Below, piece after piece: positions 23,450 to 34,692 of a stretch of 64,000 nucleotides of DNA. This DNA is from Theobroma cacao (Eukaryota > Streptophyta > Magnoliopsida > Malvales > Malvaceae). The notes under the pieces are model-generated. The model ran no database searches. It worked only from the letters and a program-made list of their open reading frames with translations, and had not been told where the DNA came from. Within the stretch, counting starts at the first letter, position 1. Every line of letters starts with the position of its first letter. Location of the stretch: contig NC_030858.1 of NCBI RefSeq assembly GCF_000208745.1, forward strand, positions 8,031,830-8,095,829, read 5' to 3'. The position numbers were made by a program, and so were the translations under genes.

Positions 23450-23990
23450 AATAGTAGTGAAAGTAGTCTGAAATAGACTGTAAGGTTCATGGGTGTCACT
23501 AGTATATTATAATGAATTTGACTAAATTATTCATATATAATTAAAAAAAATTTCACTTAAGTTTTTTTTCTTAGTACAAGCATTTTTCTTTTTCTTTTTT
23601 CGTTTTCGGGAAACATGTGAATCATTACTAAGTGTCATTGATCTCCACTACTTCATCAAATCAAAATATCCATTCACTGCCTAACATATGTAGTGAGCTA
23701 ACATGTTATTTTCATGATAAACATGTTCTTACATAATCAACTTATTCTTTCCATGATGAATATGCTCTTCTATAATACACTTGTTCTTCCCATGATAATT
23801 ATGTTCTCCCCATATGTGCTCTTTTCATGACATCGAATAAATACTTTCTAGTTAACCGCATACACTTTGTATATATAAGAACCTCGGCAATTCATCAAGG
23901 GCATTAAGAAATTCAATAGATTCTTTCTCGATTGAAGTACATATGAAGTCTTTGTATTATAACAATTTTGTTTAATTTAATCTTTCTACA
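23450..23990 (+). mobile_element. Possible degraded LTR
   Basis: TATATAAGAACCTCGGCAATTC at 23873-23894 followed by AAATTCAATAGATTC resembles the TATA box and start of R in plant Copia LTRs. No primer-binding site, polypurine tract, coding region or paired LTR is seen, so this is weak. Confidence 0.25.
23705..23828. repeat. Degenerate tandem repeat, three units of about 39 bp
   Basis: Units starting near 23705, 23741 and 23781 share (T)TTC(T)TTCCATGATGA-like and ATGTTCTT blocks in the same order; a fourth unit is begun at 23820. They lie upstream of the possible LTR TATA box, where LTR U3 repeats are often found. Confidence 0.6.
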
Positions 23991-26900
23991 ATTTTTTTTT
24001 AATTTATCCCCCTCACTCAGCTAATTTAGATAGAATTACTCATAATGACTAAATTACACCAAATACTAAATAAAGAGAATTCACCACCTACCTAAAATAT
24101 CAAAAATACATAAATTTTAAATTAAATAGTACCCGAAAACAGCTCATACTCTTAATTCTTTTTATCTAAAACGCAGAAACAGCCAACAAATTGATGGAAG
24201 AGAATCCCACCAACCACCACGGAGGTATCATGATTGAGCTCTGTAACGACTGTGAAAAGAAAAAGAAAAGAAAAGAGATGAGATGCACCACCCCCACCCC
24301 CTCACTGCAATATTTTTTTATTATTGCATGATATCTCGGCAATGATCCGACTCGTGCAGGAAAGAGAGGATGATGAAAGAAAAGGCGAAGTTGTCAAGTG
24401 ACAAGGATAGTGAAGATTGAGGCAGGAAAAACCATGTAACCCTGGATTATATACTTTATTGGGTCTTTTTATTCTCCAGCATTATTTTATAGAATAGTGC
24501 ATTAATTTGCCCATAATCTCATAATAATCCTTTTGATAATTGGGCCAGAAGGGATTCCAACTGATAAAAATTTTTATTTGGATCAGACAACAGCTGCTGC
24601 CCTGCTCATCACTTTGTCTACATTCTTTTGATTCATTTACCCACAATACGTGATCTGGTTTGTGTGAAATGCTTTTGAATAAACAACTTAATATTGGAGA
24701 CATATAATAATTATATAAAAAAAACCCAACCTTAGCTTAATAGTTTTTATCCTCGCGAAAAGCTAAGATTTAACATTTAAATTCACCTTCACCCTTACCT
24801 TGTGAGTTAAAATATAAGCAAAAAAAATAAGGTTTTGATATTTGTAAATATTAAATTCAAATCCCATATTATATAAATTTAGTATAATTTTATATTGATT
24901 TGTATTAATTAGTTTATTTATCCACTAATTTAACTTTATATTAGTTTGTTAGTTAGTTGGTTTATTCATTGATTTTTTTAGTAAATATAACATATAATAA
25001 TATATATGAAAATTATGTGATTTTATTTAAAATTTTTGTTTGTATTTATAATTTCATAAATAAATAAATAAATAAAAAAGCCTTGGAGTTACTGTCGAGC
25101 TGCAAATAATTTTTATGGGTGCTCCTTATGGGTTTAGACTGGGTTCTAAAAAACAATATGTTAACAACTAGAACCAAACCCAAATATTTGTCAATGCACA
25201 ACTGGTGCTGGTTGACTGCCTGCCAATAATTTCTGGGCTTGGTTTCAGCCGACCCATATCCTTCGCAAAAACAAAGAAAAGCACAAAGATAATTTATTAT
25301 ATGTAAAATGATATGTATATCAATTACAGTACTTAATAAAATTTTCTTCATTCGAATTTTGTAAATTATTTATAGTTTTTATTATTACTTTTTTATCTTA
25401 TGTCTTCATAATTATTTTAATTATGTTTACAAGGTGGATTAATTTTAAATCATTATTTTCAAACCTTTTGTTCTCATCCCTTTCTTCATTTCTCGATCTG
25501 GTGCTGTCATCAACCTTGTCCATTCCGACAACAACGGCTCCTCCCTTTGTTCTCTTCCCTTTTCGTTTTGCTGCCAATTTTCACTCTTTTTAAAAAATCT
25601 TAACGTCCCTTTGATTTTTTTCTCTCTCCACCATCGATCCCACCATGAAAAAAAAAAAAAGCTAGGAGGGCTTGATTGAGGCGTAGGCCCTCAATTGGAA
25701 CAACATCAAAAACTTTATTTTTATATATAGTAATAAATATGAAGCAGAAATGTAGCATGCAAACAAGATTCGAACTTCAAACTTTTATCATTTCATATTT
25801 TTTATTGTTAAGAAAAGTTACATTAACGTTAATAAATAAGATTTATAGTTATTGATAATCAAAGAATTATTTTTTTAAAATTAAATGATCAAAATAGACA
25901 ATCTCCTTTCAAAAAAATTTTCTTGTTTTATATCAAAATATAAATATTTTTACTCTTAAAAATGAAAAGAAAATAATAACAATCTCTATAAGGTCACAGC
26001 CAAAACCCTCACCAACTAGATGGAAATTGGTGATTAGTAAGGTTATCAACAAGAACCACTTTGCTTTTGTTGCTAATAGATAGCTTCTTGATTGCTATCT
26101 TACTGCAAGTAAGGCCATTGATTACATTAGAAAAGAAGCAAGCAGCAGACTATTATTAAAGGTGGATTTTGAAAAGGCGTATGATTCCATTGATTGGGAG
26201 TTCTTCTGTCTAATTTTGGGAAAAATGAAATTTGATAGTCGATAGAGAAAATGGGTTAAAGTGTATCTTTCCTCAACATCTATATCGGTGTTGGTCAATG
26301 GTAACCCTACAAATCAATTCTAAATGTGACAAGGACTACACCAAGATTGTTTGCTTTCGCCCTTCTTATTTAATTGTGTTGTAGAAGCTTTTAGTGTGCT
26401 TATGCACAAAGCTGTCAACATGGGTCTATGTCAGGGAGTGGAAGTTGGTAGAAGACGGATGGTTGTCTCTCATTTGTAATTTTGCATTTGCAGTTCGCAA
26501 ATGACATGTTAATCTTATGTAAACTTGATCTAAATAGTTTAATTAATGCTAAAATTTTACTGAGGTGTTTTCAGATAGTTTTCAAACTAAAGATTAATTT
26601 CCAGAAGAGTTACTTGTTTGGGTTTAGTCTTGATCATGAAACTATTGTGGAATGGGTGAGGAAGATTGTTAGTAAAGTGAACAAATGCCCTACAACTTTC
26701 TTGGGTTTACGTCGTAACACATCAATGAACTCGATTAAGATGTGGAAGTCAATTGTTGAGAAAGTTGAGGCAAGACTTCCTATTTGGAAGGCAAAGTCCC
26801 TATCTCTTGGTGAAAGAATAACTTTGTTAAGAGCTATCCTTAATAATCTATCAGTCTTCTTTATTTTGATGTTTGCAAAGCCAACTGGAGTAAAAAAAAA

Positions 26901-27492
26901 TCCTTGACAAATTACAAAGACAATTTCTATGGGGTGAAACCATTGAGAGAAAACAAATACATTATGTTAGTTGAGAATCAACTTGTCTTTATCGTGACTT
27001 GGGTGGAATTGACCTTGTCGACCTCCATGTGAGGAATAGAGCTCTTCTCAATAAATGGCTCTAGTGGTTCAACAATGAAACTTGGTGTCTTTGGAGTGAG
27101 TTGATAGAGGATAAGACAGATTGTGACCTTAATACATTACTACCATCAAGTGCCAAACAAGAAGATCTTCCAATGTGTGGAAAAACATTGTCAAGCCTCT
27201 TAACGATAATTCTAACATGGTGAGAATTACTTGTGATGGAATAGGAATTTTGTTTGTAATGGCAAGAGGATTAATTTTTTGAAGGAGCAATAGATACCAG
27301 GGGTAGTGCTTAATCAATTCCCAAGAATCTTTGCTTTGGCGACTGATAAAAACGGTGTGATCGATGACTTTGGTAAGTGGGACAATCAACGGTCGAGTGG
27401 GCCACTGATCTAAGGAGAAATGTGCTTGGATGGGAAGATGAACAGTGGGAGGCTTTTATGTGCCTACTTCTAAATCAAGAGTTAGATTAGGA

Positions 27493-27595
27493 ACCAGAGC
27501 ATTTAGCTCATTGGTTGGTACATGAACCCTTGTTTAAAGAGCAGGATTTAAATTTCCCTCAGCACAATTATATAAAAAAAATTAGAAAAAAAAAA
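27493..27595 (+). mobile_element. tRNA-derived SINE-like insertion 1, inside the LINE
   Basis: The element carries a box A-like TTAGCTCATTGGTTGG and a degraded box B-like AGGATTTAAATTTCC about 35 bases later. It ends in an A-rich tail. It is bounded by GAGTTAGATTAGGA (27479-27492) and GAGTTAAATCAGGA (27596-27609), a 14-bp target-site duplication with two mismatches. It interrupts the LINE reading frame just before the zf-RVT region. Confidence 0.8.
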
Positions 27596-27785
27596 GAGTT
27601 AAATCAGGAGTTTCAAGACAAGATGATTTGGAAGCATAACATAAGTGGCAACTACAGCACAAAATCCTTTATGTTGAACTGTATTAATGTGAAACATTCT
27701 AGTTCTGAGGTGTGGAGACGGATTTGGGAAGGTTTGACGTCCCATAAAGTGGAAGCATTTTGTTGGCAATTGCTCAAATGAAGAT

Positions 27786-27884
27786 ACACCTGAACATTTG
27801 ACTCATTAGTTGATGCATAATCCTTCTACTTAAAGAGTAAGGTTTGAATCCCCCTTCTCTCAATTACAAAAAGGAAAAAAACTA
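27786..27884 (+). mobile_element. tRNA-derived SINE-like insertion 2, inside the LINE
   Basis: Same family as the copy 190 bases upstream. It has box A-like TTGACTCATTAGTTGATGC, box B-like AAGGTTTGAATCCCCC and an A-rich tail. It is bounded by CTCAAATGAAGAT (27773-27785) and CTCAAGGGAAGAT (27885-27897), a 13-bp target-site duplication with two mismatches. Removing it restores the LINE reading LLKGRLAMRKELA, which confirms the insertion. Confidence 0.85.
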
Positions 27885-29533
27885 CTCAAGGGAAGATTAG
27901 CAATGAGAAAAGAGTTGGCACGTAGAAGTATCATTAGACAAGAGGCTACGTACCGCTTGCTGTGCAAAATAGGTAATGAAACTCTAAATCACTTATTTTT
28001 CTCTTGTCTTGAAACATGGAAATTATGACACTAGTGTTGTGATTACAGGAATGTTAAATAGGTATTGTAATTATTGGAATGTCAAATGGGTATTACATGA
28101 GGACCCTGTTATGTGCTTTCAAGCTTGGAATGAGATGAGTAACCAGATGGAAAATGGGAAGGTGTTTAGAATGGTTTTTTACACTATTGCGTGGTCCATC
28201 TAGTTAGCTCGAAATGATGTTGTGTTCTAAGGCAAAGTGTGGAGCAACTTCAACACCTTTGACACAATTAAGTTGAGGTTGGGATGGTGGGTAAAACTCA
28301 AATGGCCAAACTTTAACCCATATTTGTTAGATGTGATTAGAAGTCTGAATCTTGGCTTGAGCCTTGAAAATAATAAGTAGATAAAGAGTATAATAGCTTA
28401 GAAAGAACCACCCCCGAGAAGCCTTAAGTTTAATGTCGATGCAGTTGCAAGTGAATGCCCTGGCAAAGTAGGGATAAGGGCCCTAGGGGATGAGAATGAG
28501 AACATCCGTTTATTATTTTCAATTTCAATGGGTGTCATCAATTCTAATAGAGCTAAGCTGAGCGCCCTCCGGAAGGGTTTTCAAGTGATGGTTGCATCAA
28601 AGTGGCCCAACTCCCATGGGGTTGTTTTTTAGAGTTATTCCTCCAACGTTGTCTCATGGGTGCTGAACCCTCACAATACTCCATGGAAACTTAAGAAAAC
28701 CATCATGAAGATTGAAGGGCTAAAATCCAAGCAATCTAAATAGGGTATAAGTAAGATCTCTTGGTCTACAAATGAAATCACAAATAGCTTGGCTAAAACG
28801 AGCATACGTAAACAAGGTGATCTAATGTGGACTATTGGCAATGTGAGTGCGAGCCAAGTATCAGATGAAAACTAATTATGAGTTCCTAAAGTGATGTACA
28901 ATTTGAAATATCATAGGGCGTATAGTTGGGAGGGGTAGCTGACAAAGCGATCTGACCTTTACTGCAAAATTATTTTTGTTTACTTGTAGTTTTGAGATCA
29001 TAGGCAAAGGCTACCTAGGCCACCCTTTGTGTGTTCTTTTGTAGCTATCATCGTTAATACAAGATCACTGCCTTTCAAAAAAAACTTAACTTACCAATAT
29101 ATATGAGCTTGTTATAATATTTCGAACTCATCACATTTGCTTAACTAAAAAATATCATTGATAAAACTCAAATCAATTTTCAAACAAAAAAAAATTAAAA
29201 AAAAAGGCATGAATGGAGTGCCCAAAGAATTTCCAAAATCACAAAAAGCATTAACCTCCACTATTTATTATCTAAATTTACTGAAAGCACCCATCCCTTC
29301 AGTCGCGGAGGTTCAGGTTTCTCAGTTGAAATGATAACCAACCATTTTCTCATTTCCGTACCATTCGCGTCCTTTTTTTTTTGTAATTTTGCCAAATCCC
29401 TTCACTCTATATTTTATTATTCCCTCTCCTTCACTCATTCGCAAAATAACTCCCAACAAAAAAAAACCCAAAACCTTTTCTTTCTCTTTTTTTTTATTTT
29501 TCAAAAGAGAAAAAGAAAAAAAAAGGTAAGGCA

Positions 29534-30040
29534 ATGAGCAGCGAAACAAATCCAACCTCTCCAATTTCTCCATCATCTCTAAAACAAAAGCTAAAGTCTT
29601 CTATTCGTCTCCCATGGCTCTGCCACCACAGCCGCCAAGACAGGGCTCTAAATGCCTCAGCCACTCCTCTTCCAACCCCTACTCCAAGCCCTACGGCTAA
29701 TAACAACCACAACAAGCCAAGGCTAAGCAAGACATTGTCTCCTACGTATCTGAAGTCCCCGGAGTTTAGAGACAAGTGTCGTAGCTTGATTAACCGCATT
29801 GGACACGGTCCTGGTCACCGCCATAGCCATAGCCACAGCCACAGTTATGGTTATCATGGCCATGGCCACGGGAGACGACACTCGGCGGATTTTCGATATG
29901 ATCCGTCTAGTTACGCATTGAATTTTGATGAAGGATTCAATGATAGCCAACTTGATGAGTTCCCTTCGAGAAATTTTTCTACTAGGTTGCCAGCTTCTCC
30001 TTCTACTACTACTTCTAGAGAAATCACTGCTTATACTTGA
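29534..30040 (+). CDS. Plant-specific protein with His-rich stretch, 168 aa, intronless
   Basis: Single exon from ATG 29534 to TGA 30038-30040. I do not know a function. The first 70 residues are Ser/Thr/Pro/Asn-rich and probably disordered. LSPTYLKSPEFRDKCRSLIN (68-87) looks like a short helix. Residues 91-116 carry ten His among Gly, Ser and Tyr (HGPGHRHSHS and HGHGHGRRH), a possible metal-binding or low-complexity segment. Residues 120-134 read FRYDPSSYALNFDEG, a motif shared with the 152-aa protein at 49484-49942. There is no signal peptide or membrane segment. The 5' flank contains T-rich and A-rich runs, with no clear TATA box. Confidence 0.85.
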   Translation: MSSETNPTSPISPSSLKQKLKSSIRLPWLCHHSRQDRALNASATPLPTPTPSPTANNNHNKPRLSKTLSPTYLKSPEFRDKCRSLINRIGHGPGHRHSHSHSHSYGYHGHGHGRRHSADFRYDPSSYALNFDEGFNDSQLDEFPSRNFSTRLPASPSTTTSREITAYT

Positions 30041-30600
30041 AAAATAAGATTTTGGCTTTCTGTTGAATTTGCATGGAAAAATGATGGCTTGATGAGGATA
30101 TAGTGGTAGGTTTTTTTTTTTTTGTTAAAAAAGAAAATTGCTTGCAATTGTATATAATTTTTTTTCTTCTCATTTGTTGATTAATCTTTGATAAAAAGTT
30201 ACTATAAATAAGATGCATCCTTATCTCAATTATGTAAAGAAGATCTTGAAATTTATTAAGTTTTAAGTTTCCAATCCCATTATATATGAAGTTGATTATA
30301 TTTTATGTTAATTTGTTAATTTATTTATTAATTTCTTCTATTAAATATAATAATCATCTTATATTTATTGAGAATTAGATTATAATTTTTATTCATGAAT
30401 GTAATCTCATAAAAAAAAGTTTTTCATAAATTTGTGAAGGTAATTGCTGAAATTAATTAAATATTTAATTATGGAAAAATAAAGGGATATGAATGTGGCT
30501 TCCATGGAAAAATGCATAAATTCCAATATCATGAGTTCATGTAATAACTTATGTTTGAGAAAGAATAAGGAGACAATCTAGAATTAGTATCGCATCACCT

Positions 30601-30656
<56 letters not shown>

Positions 30657-30680
30657 NGCTTTTTTATTATTTTTTATCCC

Positions 30681-30735
<55 letters not shown>

Positions 30736-31189
30736 CGTATGTGTGAAATTATCTTATAAACTTATTAATGTTAAAAGTTTTGTTTAGTAAGCTTAAATTA
30801 ACTGTTTTCAGAAAATGAATTCAGATGTGCCTATATTGTTGAATTGTTGTGCTTGATTCTCTAATTAGTCATCAATAAGCAGTGGTGGAATCAAGATTTT
30901 AAGTTTGAGGGGATGAAATTGAAAACTTTAATAGTTGAGGGGGTGAAATTATAAAATTGAAAAAAGAATGAGTGATTGGAGAATGAATATTTGAGAGTGA
31001 GAGGTGATTAAAAGGCATGGCCAGCAGCCCAGCACACCTAGCTGGTTGCCTAGTGGAAATTGAAATAACAAGAAAAGCAGATTCCATATTTTTCTCAACA
31101 AAAGCAATTTGTTTTACTAAAACGGGGATCTTCTTATCCAAATATGATTTTGCAAGAAAAGGGATTGCTCATTTTGCATAGGCAAACAT
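30041..31189. other. 3' flank of the His-rich gene, microsatellites, repeat debris
   Basis: Contains the 3' UTR, AT-rich DNA, a TA/TG microsatellite split by an N (separate entry), and from 30880 AGTGGTGGAATCAAGATTTTAAGTTTGAGGGG. That stretch resembles the terminus of hAT-like elements of the GTGGCGGAGCCAGGATTT type. Its partner end was not found. Confidence 0.5.
30607..30738. repeat. TA/TG compound microsatellite, present twice around an N
   Basis: CCTTTTTTAATA followed by long TA and TG runs occurs at about 30599-30656, and nearly the same string again at 30679-30735, with the ambiguous base N at 30657 between them. It may be a true duplication or an assembly join (see findings). Confidence 0.85.
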
Positions 31190-32085
31190 TATTACCAGCA
31201 TCAGCATTCTGTACCAAGTTACCATCCTAATAATTGTCTCTGAGTACTAAATTTCAATAATGCAATGAAGGCAATGATACGAGTAAACTATACAACGGAT
31301 ATGTGTAAAATACGTGTCCGAAGGTGGCCCAAGGCTTCAACCTTTAGATTGAATTTAAGACACAAGAAATTATATTGATGATATACATGGGTTTATATGC
31401 TCCAAAAAATGTAACGTTTTAATTGGCCTTCGCCTTATCTTGTATTGGCAAGTACCCTAGGATTTTACCCAAAAGTCACTCATCTACTTGCATAGGTTCT
31501 ATCACTCAACTCAAATTAGCTATAAGTATATAAAGGACATGTGTCCAACTTTCTTATTTGTGAATCAACAATGCATGTACTAGATATGAGATTTATAGAA
31601 ATAGTCTTTCATCTCAATTATTTCCTTACCCCACTATTCCAAGGATAATGCATTGGGAATGTTACACTGCGTGCATCGATAATTCGCGATTGAATTGCTA
31701 TTGAACTCTTATACACATGGTTTTCAAATGAAGAGATTATTCTTTAAACTTAAAGAATCAAATCTCTTAATTGACGTCGATGAGATAGAATTGGTTTCAA
31801 TCAACACTATCTCCAATCGGTAATAGTTTCATACTTCTCATAGTGCTAGCAATTTTATCGCTTGATACAAGTTTAGTAAAAGGGTTCGCTAACATTTAAC
31901 ATGTAAGAAAATATTCAAAATAAACCTTAGCTTTCTTTACAATAATTCTCAAATCTCACATGATTATATCTCCAAGCAATATGCTTGTTATTATTTGAAA
32001 ATCTCTCATTTTTAGTGTTGTAAATTACAGCTTGATTCTCACAATGCAAAGTGATTGGTCAATTTGTAAGAGTAACAAAACAATT
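31190..32085 (-). mobile_element. Copia-type LTR retrotransposon remnant, 3' end
   Basis: On the complement, 31950-32065 reads ITLHCENQAVIYNTKNERFS ... NKHIAWRYNHVRFENYCKES. After a frameshift, 31793-31892 reads NPFTKLVSSDKIASTMRSMK and then LLPIGDSVD before a stop. Together these match the RNase H C-terminus of Ty1/copia Pol (CDNQAV, KHI, the DPLTK motif). 31190-31790 would be the region of the polypurine tract and 3' LTR, but its limits are not clear. Upstream Pol and Gag are missing. Confidence 0.7.
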
Positions 32086-32159
32086 GTTAGTTGAGGAAGG
32101 GTGGCTCACAAATTTTTCCCCAAGTGGAACATATCAAGTTGCATTTCGAATCTGTCAGT

Positions 32160-32960
32160 AGCTCGATAGGGTTGCTACCGGTTGACATCCCTCTTAAGGC
32201 TCGTATGTTTCTTGTCATGTCTCTAGATCCATTCATGAAGGAAGGTTCTGTTTTTTAACTTCAAGATCCATAATACCAATTCCCCCACAATTTCTATATT
32301 TACACACCTTGTTCTACTCAATATAATGAACTTTTTTGCTTTGCCCTAGCCTCACACTAAAGAAACATCATTTGAATTTTTTTTCAAGTTCTTTTTTAAT
32401 TCCTATGAGAATTTAGAACAAAAATATGAAGAAATAGGGAGATTTACTAGAAACGACCCCAATAATGTCACTACCCCCACTCGAAAACAACTTAGCTTTC
32501 CACCCAGCTAATTTTACCTCATACCTCTTGACAACTACCGATTTCCAAATCTTTAGGGAGAGTTGATTTGTCCCCAGTGGGAGACCCAGGTATGTATTTG
32601 GAATGTTTCCCACTCTAGAGATCAAATCAACCCAAACACCAACCAGTTGCTTATCAATTCTAATCCCAAAGAGATTACTCTTCTTGAAGTTGATCTTGAA
32701 GCTCAAAATGACCCAGAAACATCTTAAAATTCTAATCACATTCTTCAAACTTTAAGGCTTAGGATAGTGGAAGATCATAGTGTCATTTGTATACTGTAAA
32801 CGCAAAATTTTCAACCCTTAATCCCTATTGAGACACCCTTGCATAAATCAACCTTCTTTGCCTTGTACATGCTACCACTAAAAACATCTGTTACAATCTT
32901 GAACAGAAATGGTGACAAGGGTAGCATTATCTTAATCCCCTCTGCATTTTAAGTTGCCTT
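32160..32960 (-). mobile_element. Second LINE fragment, reverse-transcriptase part
   Basis: On the complement, LPLSPFLFKIVTDVFSGSMY lies at about 32890-32935, LQYTNDTMIFHYPKP at about 32755-32805 (catalytic YADD degraded to YTND), and the 3' RT region FKINFKKSNLFGIRID ... NIPNTYLGLPLGTNQLSLKIW at 32540-32710. A broken continuation (YRNCGGIGIMDLEV) lies near 32240-32300. It is a different copy from the one at 25970-29085, in opposite orientation, and is dead. Confidence 0.8.
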
Positions 32961-33540
32961 GATTAATATTAAACCTTTATGCATTTTGTTTATTCTTTCT
33001 TTTTCTTTCTTACAAATAACACACACATATATACTATTATATAAATGTATTATAAAATTATTATTATTATTATTATTGTTATTATTATTATTAAGAGATA
33101 TATATATCTAATATACAACACCAATAGTATAAATCATCAATAAGAGATTACATCAAATTTCAACCAAAAAAAAAAAACAAAAACCTAATTAAGTGAGTAA
33201 TGGTTCACCATAGGACCTTAAGAGCAAGATTTGCTCTTCCCCGCAACCTAAGGTCTATGTTGCTCTATTTTTATTTTTTATTTTTTGAAATATTCGTGTT
33301 CTATACATATTTGACATACATAAATATGGAGTTCCAACATTTAAATATGAAAAAAATAGAAAAAGTTGAACATATTCCACATGAAACGCATATTCATGTC
33401 CTTAAACTCACCCAAAATCCAAAGCCGAGTAACATAGCCCAAGGCAGCAATGCCCATGCCCCTTCTTCCCCTGATTGAGAAAACAGGGAATTCAATATTC
33501 ACAAAATCTTGACAACTATTTCACGAAAAACATTTCAACA
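32961..33540. other. Intergenic, no supported gene
   Basis: AT-rich; contains an ATT triplet run at 33056-33092. The open frame at 33200-33478 has no recognisable content. Confidence 0.5.
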
Positions 33541-34195
33541 GCTATAGCAAAATTTTTATAAATTAATAATTTTTATTAAATAATATTTTTAGTCAGTTTC
33601 AATTTGAAATTAACGTAATAAATTAATAATTCGTTAAATTTATAAGATAATATATTTTTAAAAAAACACATATATCTCACTTGATATATAAATTAATAAT
33701 CTCTTCATAAATCAAAATTATATATATGCATAACTCAATTAGAATATCTTTGTAACATATGATTCTAGTGTTATTTGTTTTTTCTTGAAATTGATATCTT
33801 CTTAGAACTTATCTCTAACTTTTTTTAGTACATTAAGAAGCTCTGATATAGTATTCTCATATTACAAGAAAAAATTATATAATGTAATTGTTGCTTTAAG
33901 CATATTCTTGTGAGAGACAAGCTCCACTACAAAACTATAGCCTTCAACTTCATTTTTTTTTTCAACTTTCATGACGTTCTAAATAATTTACTCATCATGA
34001 ATATTAATAATTTGTAATTCGATAATTAGTTAATATTTGTATAATCACAATAACAATACATGTATTAAGTTTAATATTTTAAAAAAATACCTTAATAAAT
34101 TAATTTTTATTAATTAATATATAAATTAATAAATTATTAATTTATCGATTAAATAATATCTGAATTAATTAATAAATTTTTCTGATCCCAATCAT
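33541..34195 (-). mobile_element. MITE family B, copy 2 (inverted relative to copy 1)
   Basis: The complement of this segment aligns along its length with 20098-20978. Both contain the blocks GGGATCA(T/G)(G/A)AAAATTTATTAATTAAT, GTATTG(TG)TTATTGTGATTATAC, AAAGTTAGAGAT and ATATCAAGTGAGA in the same order. Copy 1 has about 300 extra bases. Ends are CTATAGCAAAATTTTTATAAATTAATA at the left and GATCCCAATCATATTAA at the right. Confidence 0.8.
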
Positions 34196-34375
34196 ATTAA
34201 TTTTTTTATCAACTTCTGCATTTTCCCAGGCCCATCTGGTTTTAGGGAAAATAAAAAAGGCTAATTAGGCTTAGAAGCAAACAAAAAATGGTCACGTAGA
34301 TTTGATAACACAAAGATTCACAACAGCAAGACCGTAAAAAAAAGGTGTGGAGTACAAGAATCTATAAGATACCAC

Positions 34376-34597
34376 CTTCCTCGGATAGACCGATCTTGTC
34401 AACGTCTCTAAAAGATTCTCCCATATTGTCAAAGGTGTGGTGAATGGTGATTGGCTTCGCTTGGTGGTGCTGCTGTTTAACAAACAGACGCATAATTTTC
34501 TCGCGCATGTGGATACAGCGGTTTCGTTCATCAGCTCTCCCAAATCTATGCATACCCCACTCAAAATATAGATTAAGGTATGTCTCTTCCCAGTTTT
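34376..34597 (-). pseudogene. Isolated exon-like fragment, unknown family
   Basis: On the complement, an acceptor (TATAG before 34597) and a donor (GT at 34375-34374) bound an uninterrupted frame of about 74 residues. It includes NWEETYLNLYFEWGMHRFGR, ADERNRCIHMREKIMRLFVK and PITIHHTFDNMGESFRDVDK. The composition is that of a folded, charged protein and not of random AT-rich DNA. No other exons of the same gene were found on either side, and an in-frame TAG follows at 34362. It is either a captured or decayed gene fragment or one exon of a gene I cannot complete. I do not recognise the family. Confidence 0.4.
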
Positions 34598-34692
34598 CTA
34601 TATTACATCAGAAAGAAAATCAAAGGCATAAACAGTCAGTGAACATGTTCTCTCAAGGGATAGAATGTGGATATTTATTTTAGACGGTGAGA

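Larger units (their letters stand above)
22686..25969. other. Intergenic: promoter side of the RING-H2 gene and AT-rich spacer
   Basis: 22686-23250 should hold the 5' UTR and promoter of the - strand RING-H2 gene. 23450-23990 may be a degraded LTR (separate entry). 24180-24480 is GC-richer and includes a run of C residues but no coding frame. 24728-25080 is AT-rich with degenerate ACATTTAAATTCACC-type wording reminiscent of SINE or LTR debris. 25440-25680 is C/T-rich with no open frame. Confidence 0.5.
25970..29085 (+). mobile_element. Degenerate LINE (non-LTR retrotransposon), 5'-truncated
   Basis: Reverse-transcriptase blocks can be followed in shifting frames. KVDFEKAYDSIDWEFF lies near 26159-26206, LSPFLFNCVVEAFS near 26355-26396, LQFANDMLILC near 26485-26520, and the thumb region to about 26870. 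A zf-RVT-like part (IWKHNISGNYSTKSF ... VEAFCWQLL) lies at 27620-27780 and an RNase H-like part (KFNVDAVASE) near 28430-28800. Stops and frameshifts are frequent, and the catalytic FADD box reads FAND, so it is dead. The 3' end at about 29040-29085 closes with an A-rich tail. The endonuclease domain is absent. Two SINE-like insertions interrupt it. Confidence 0.9.

Noticed and set aside
24728..24900. Possible third SINE copy (TTAGCTTAATAGTTTTTATCC followed by ATTTAACATTTAAATTC)
   Set aside because: Only loosely similar to tRNA boxes; no A-rich tail end or target-site duplication could be matched.
27550..27860. Functional tRNA genes
   Set aside because: The box A and box B words lie in short A-tailed inserts with target-site duplications and cannot form a cloverleaf with paired acceptor stem; read as SINEs instead.
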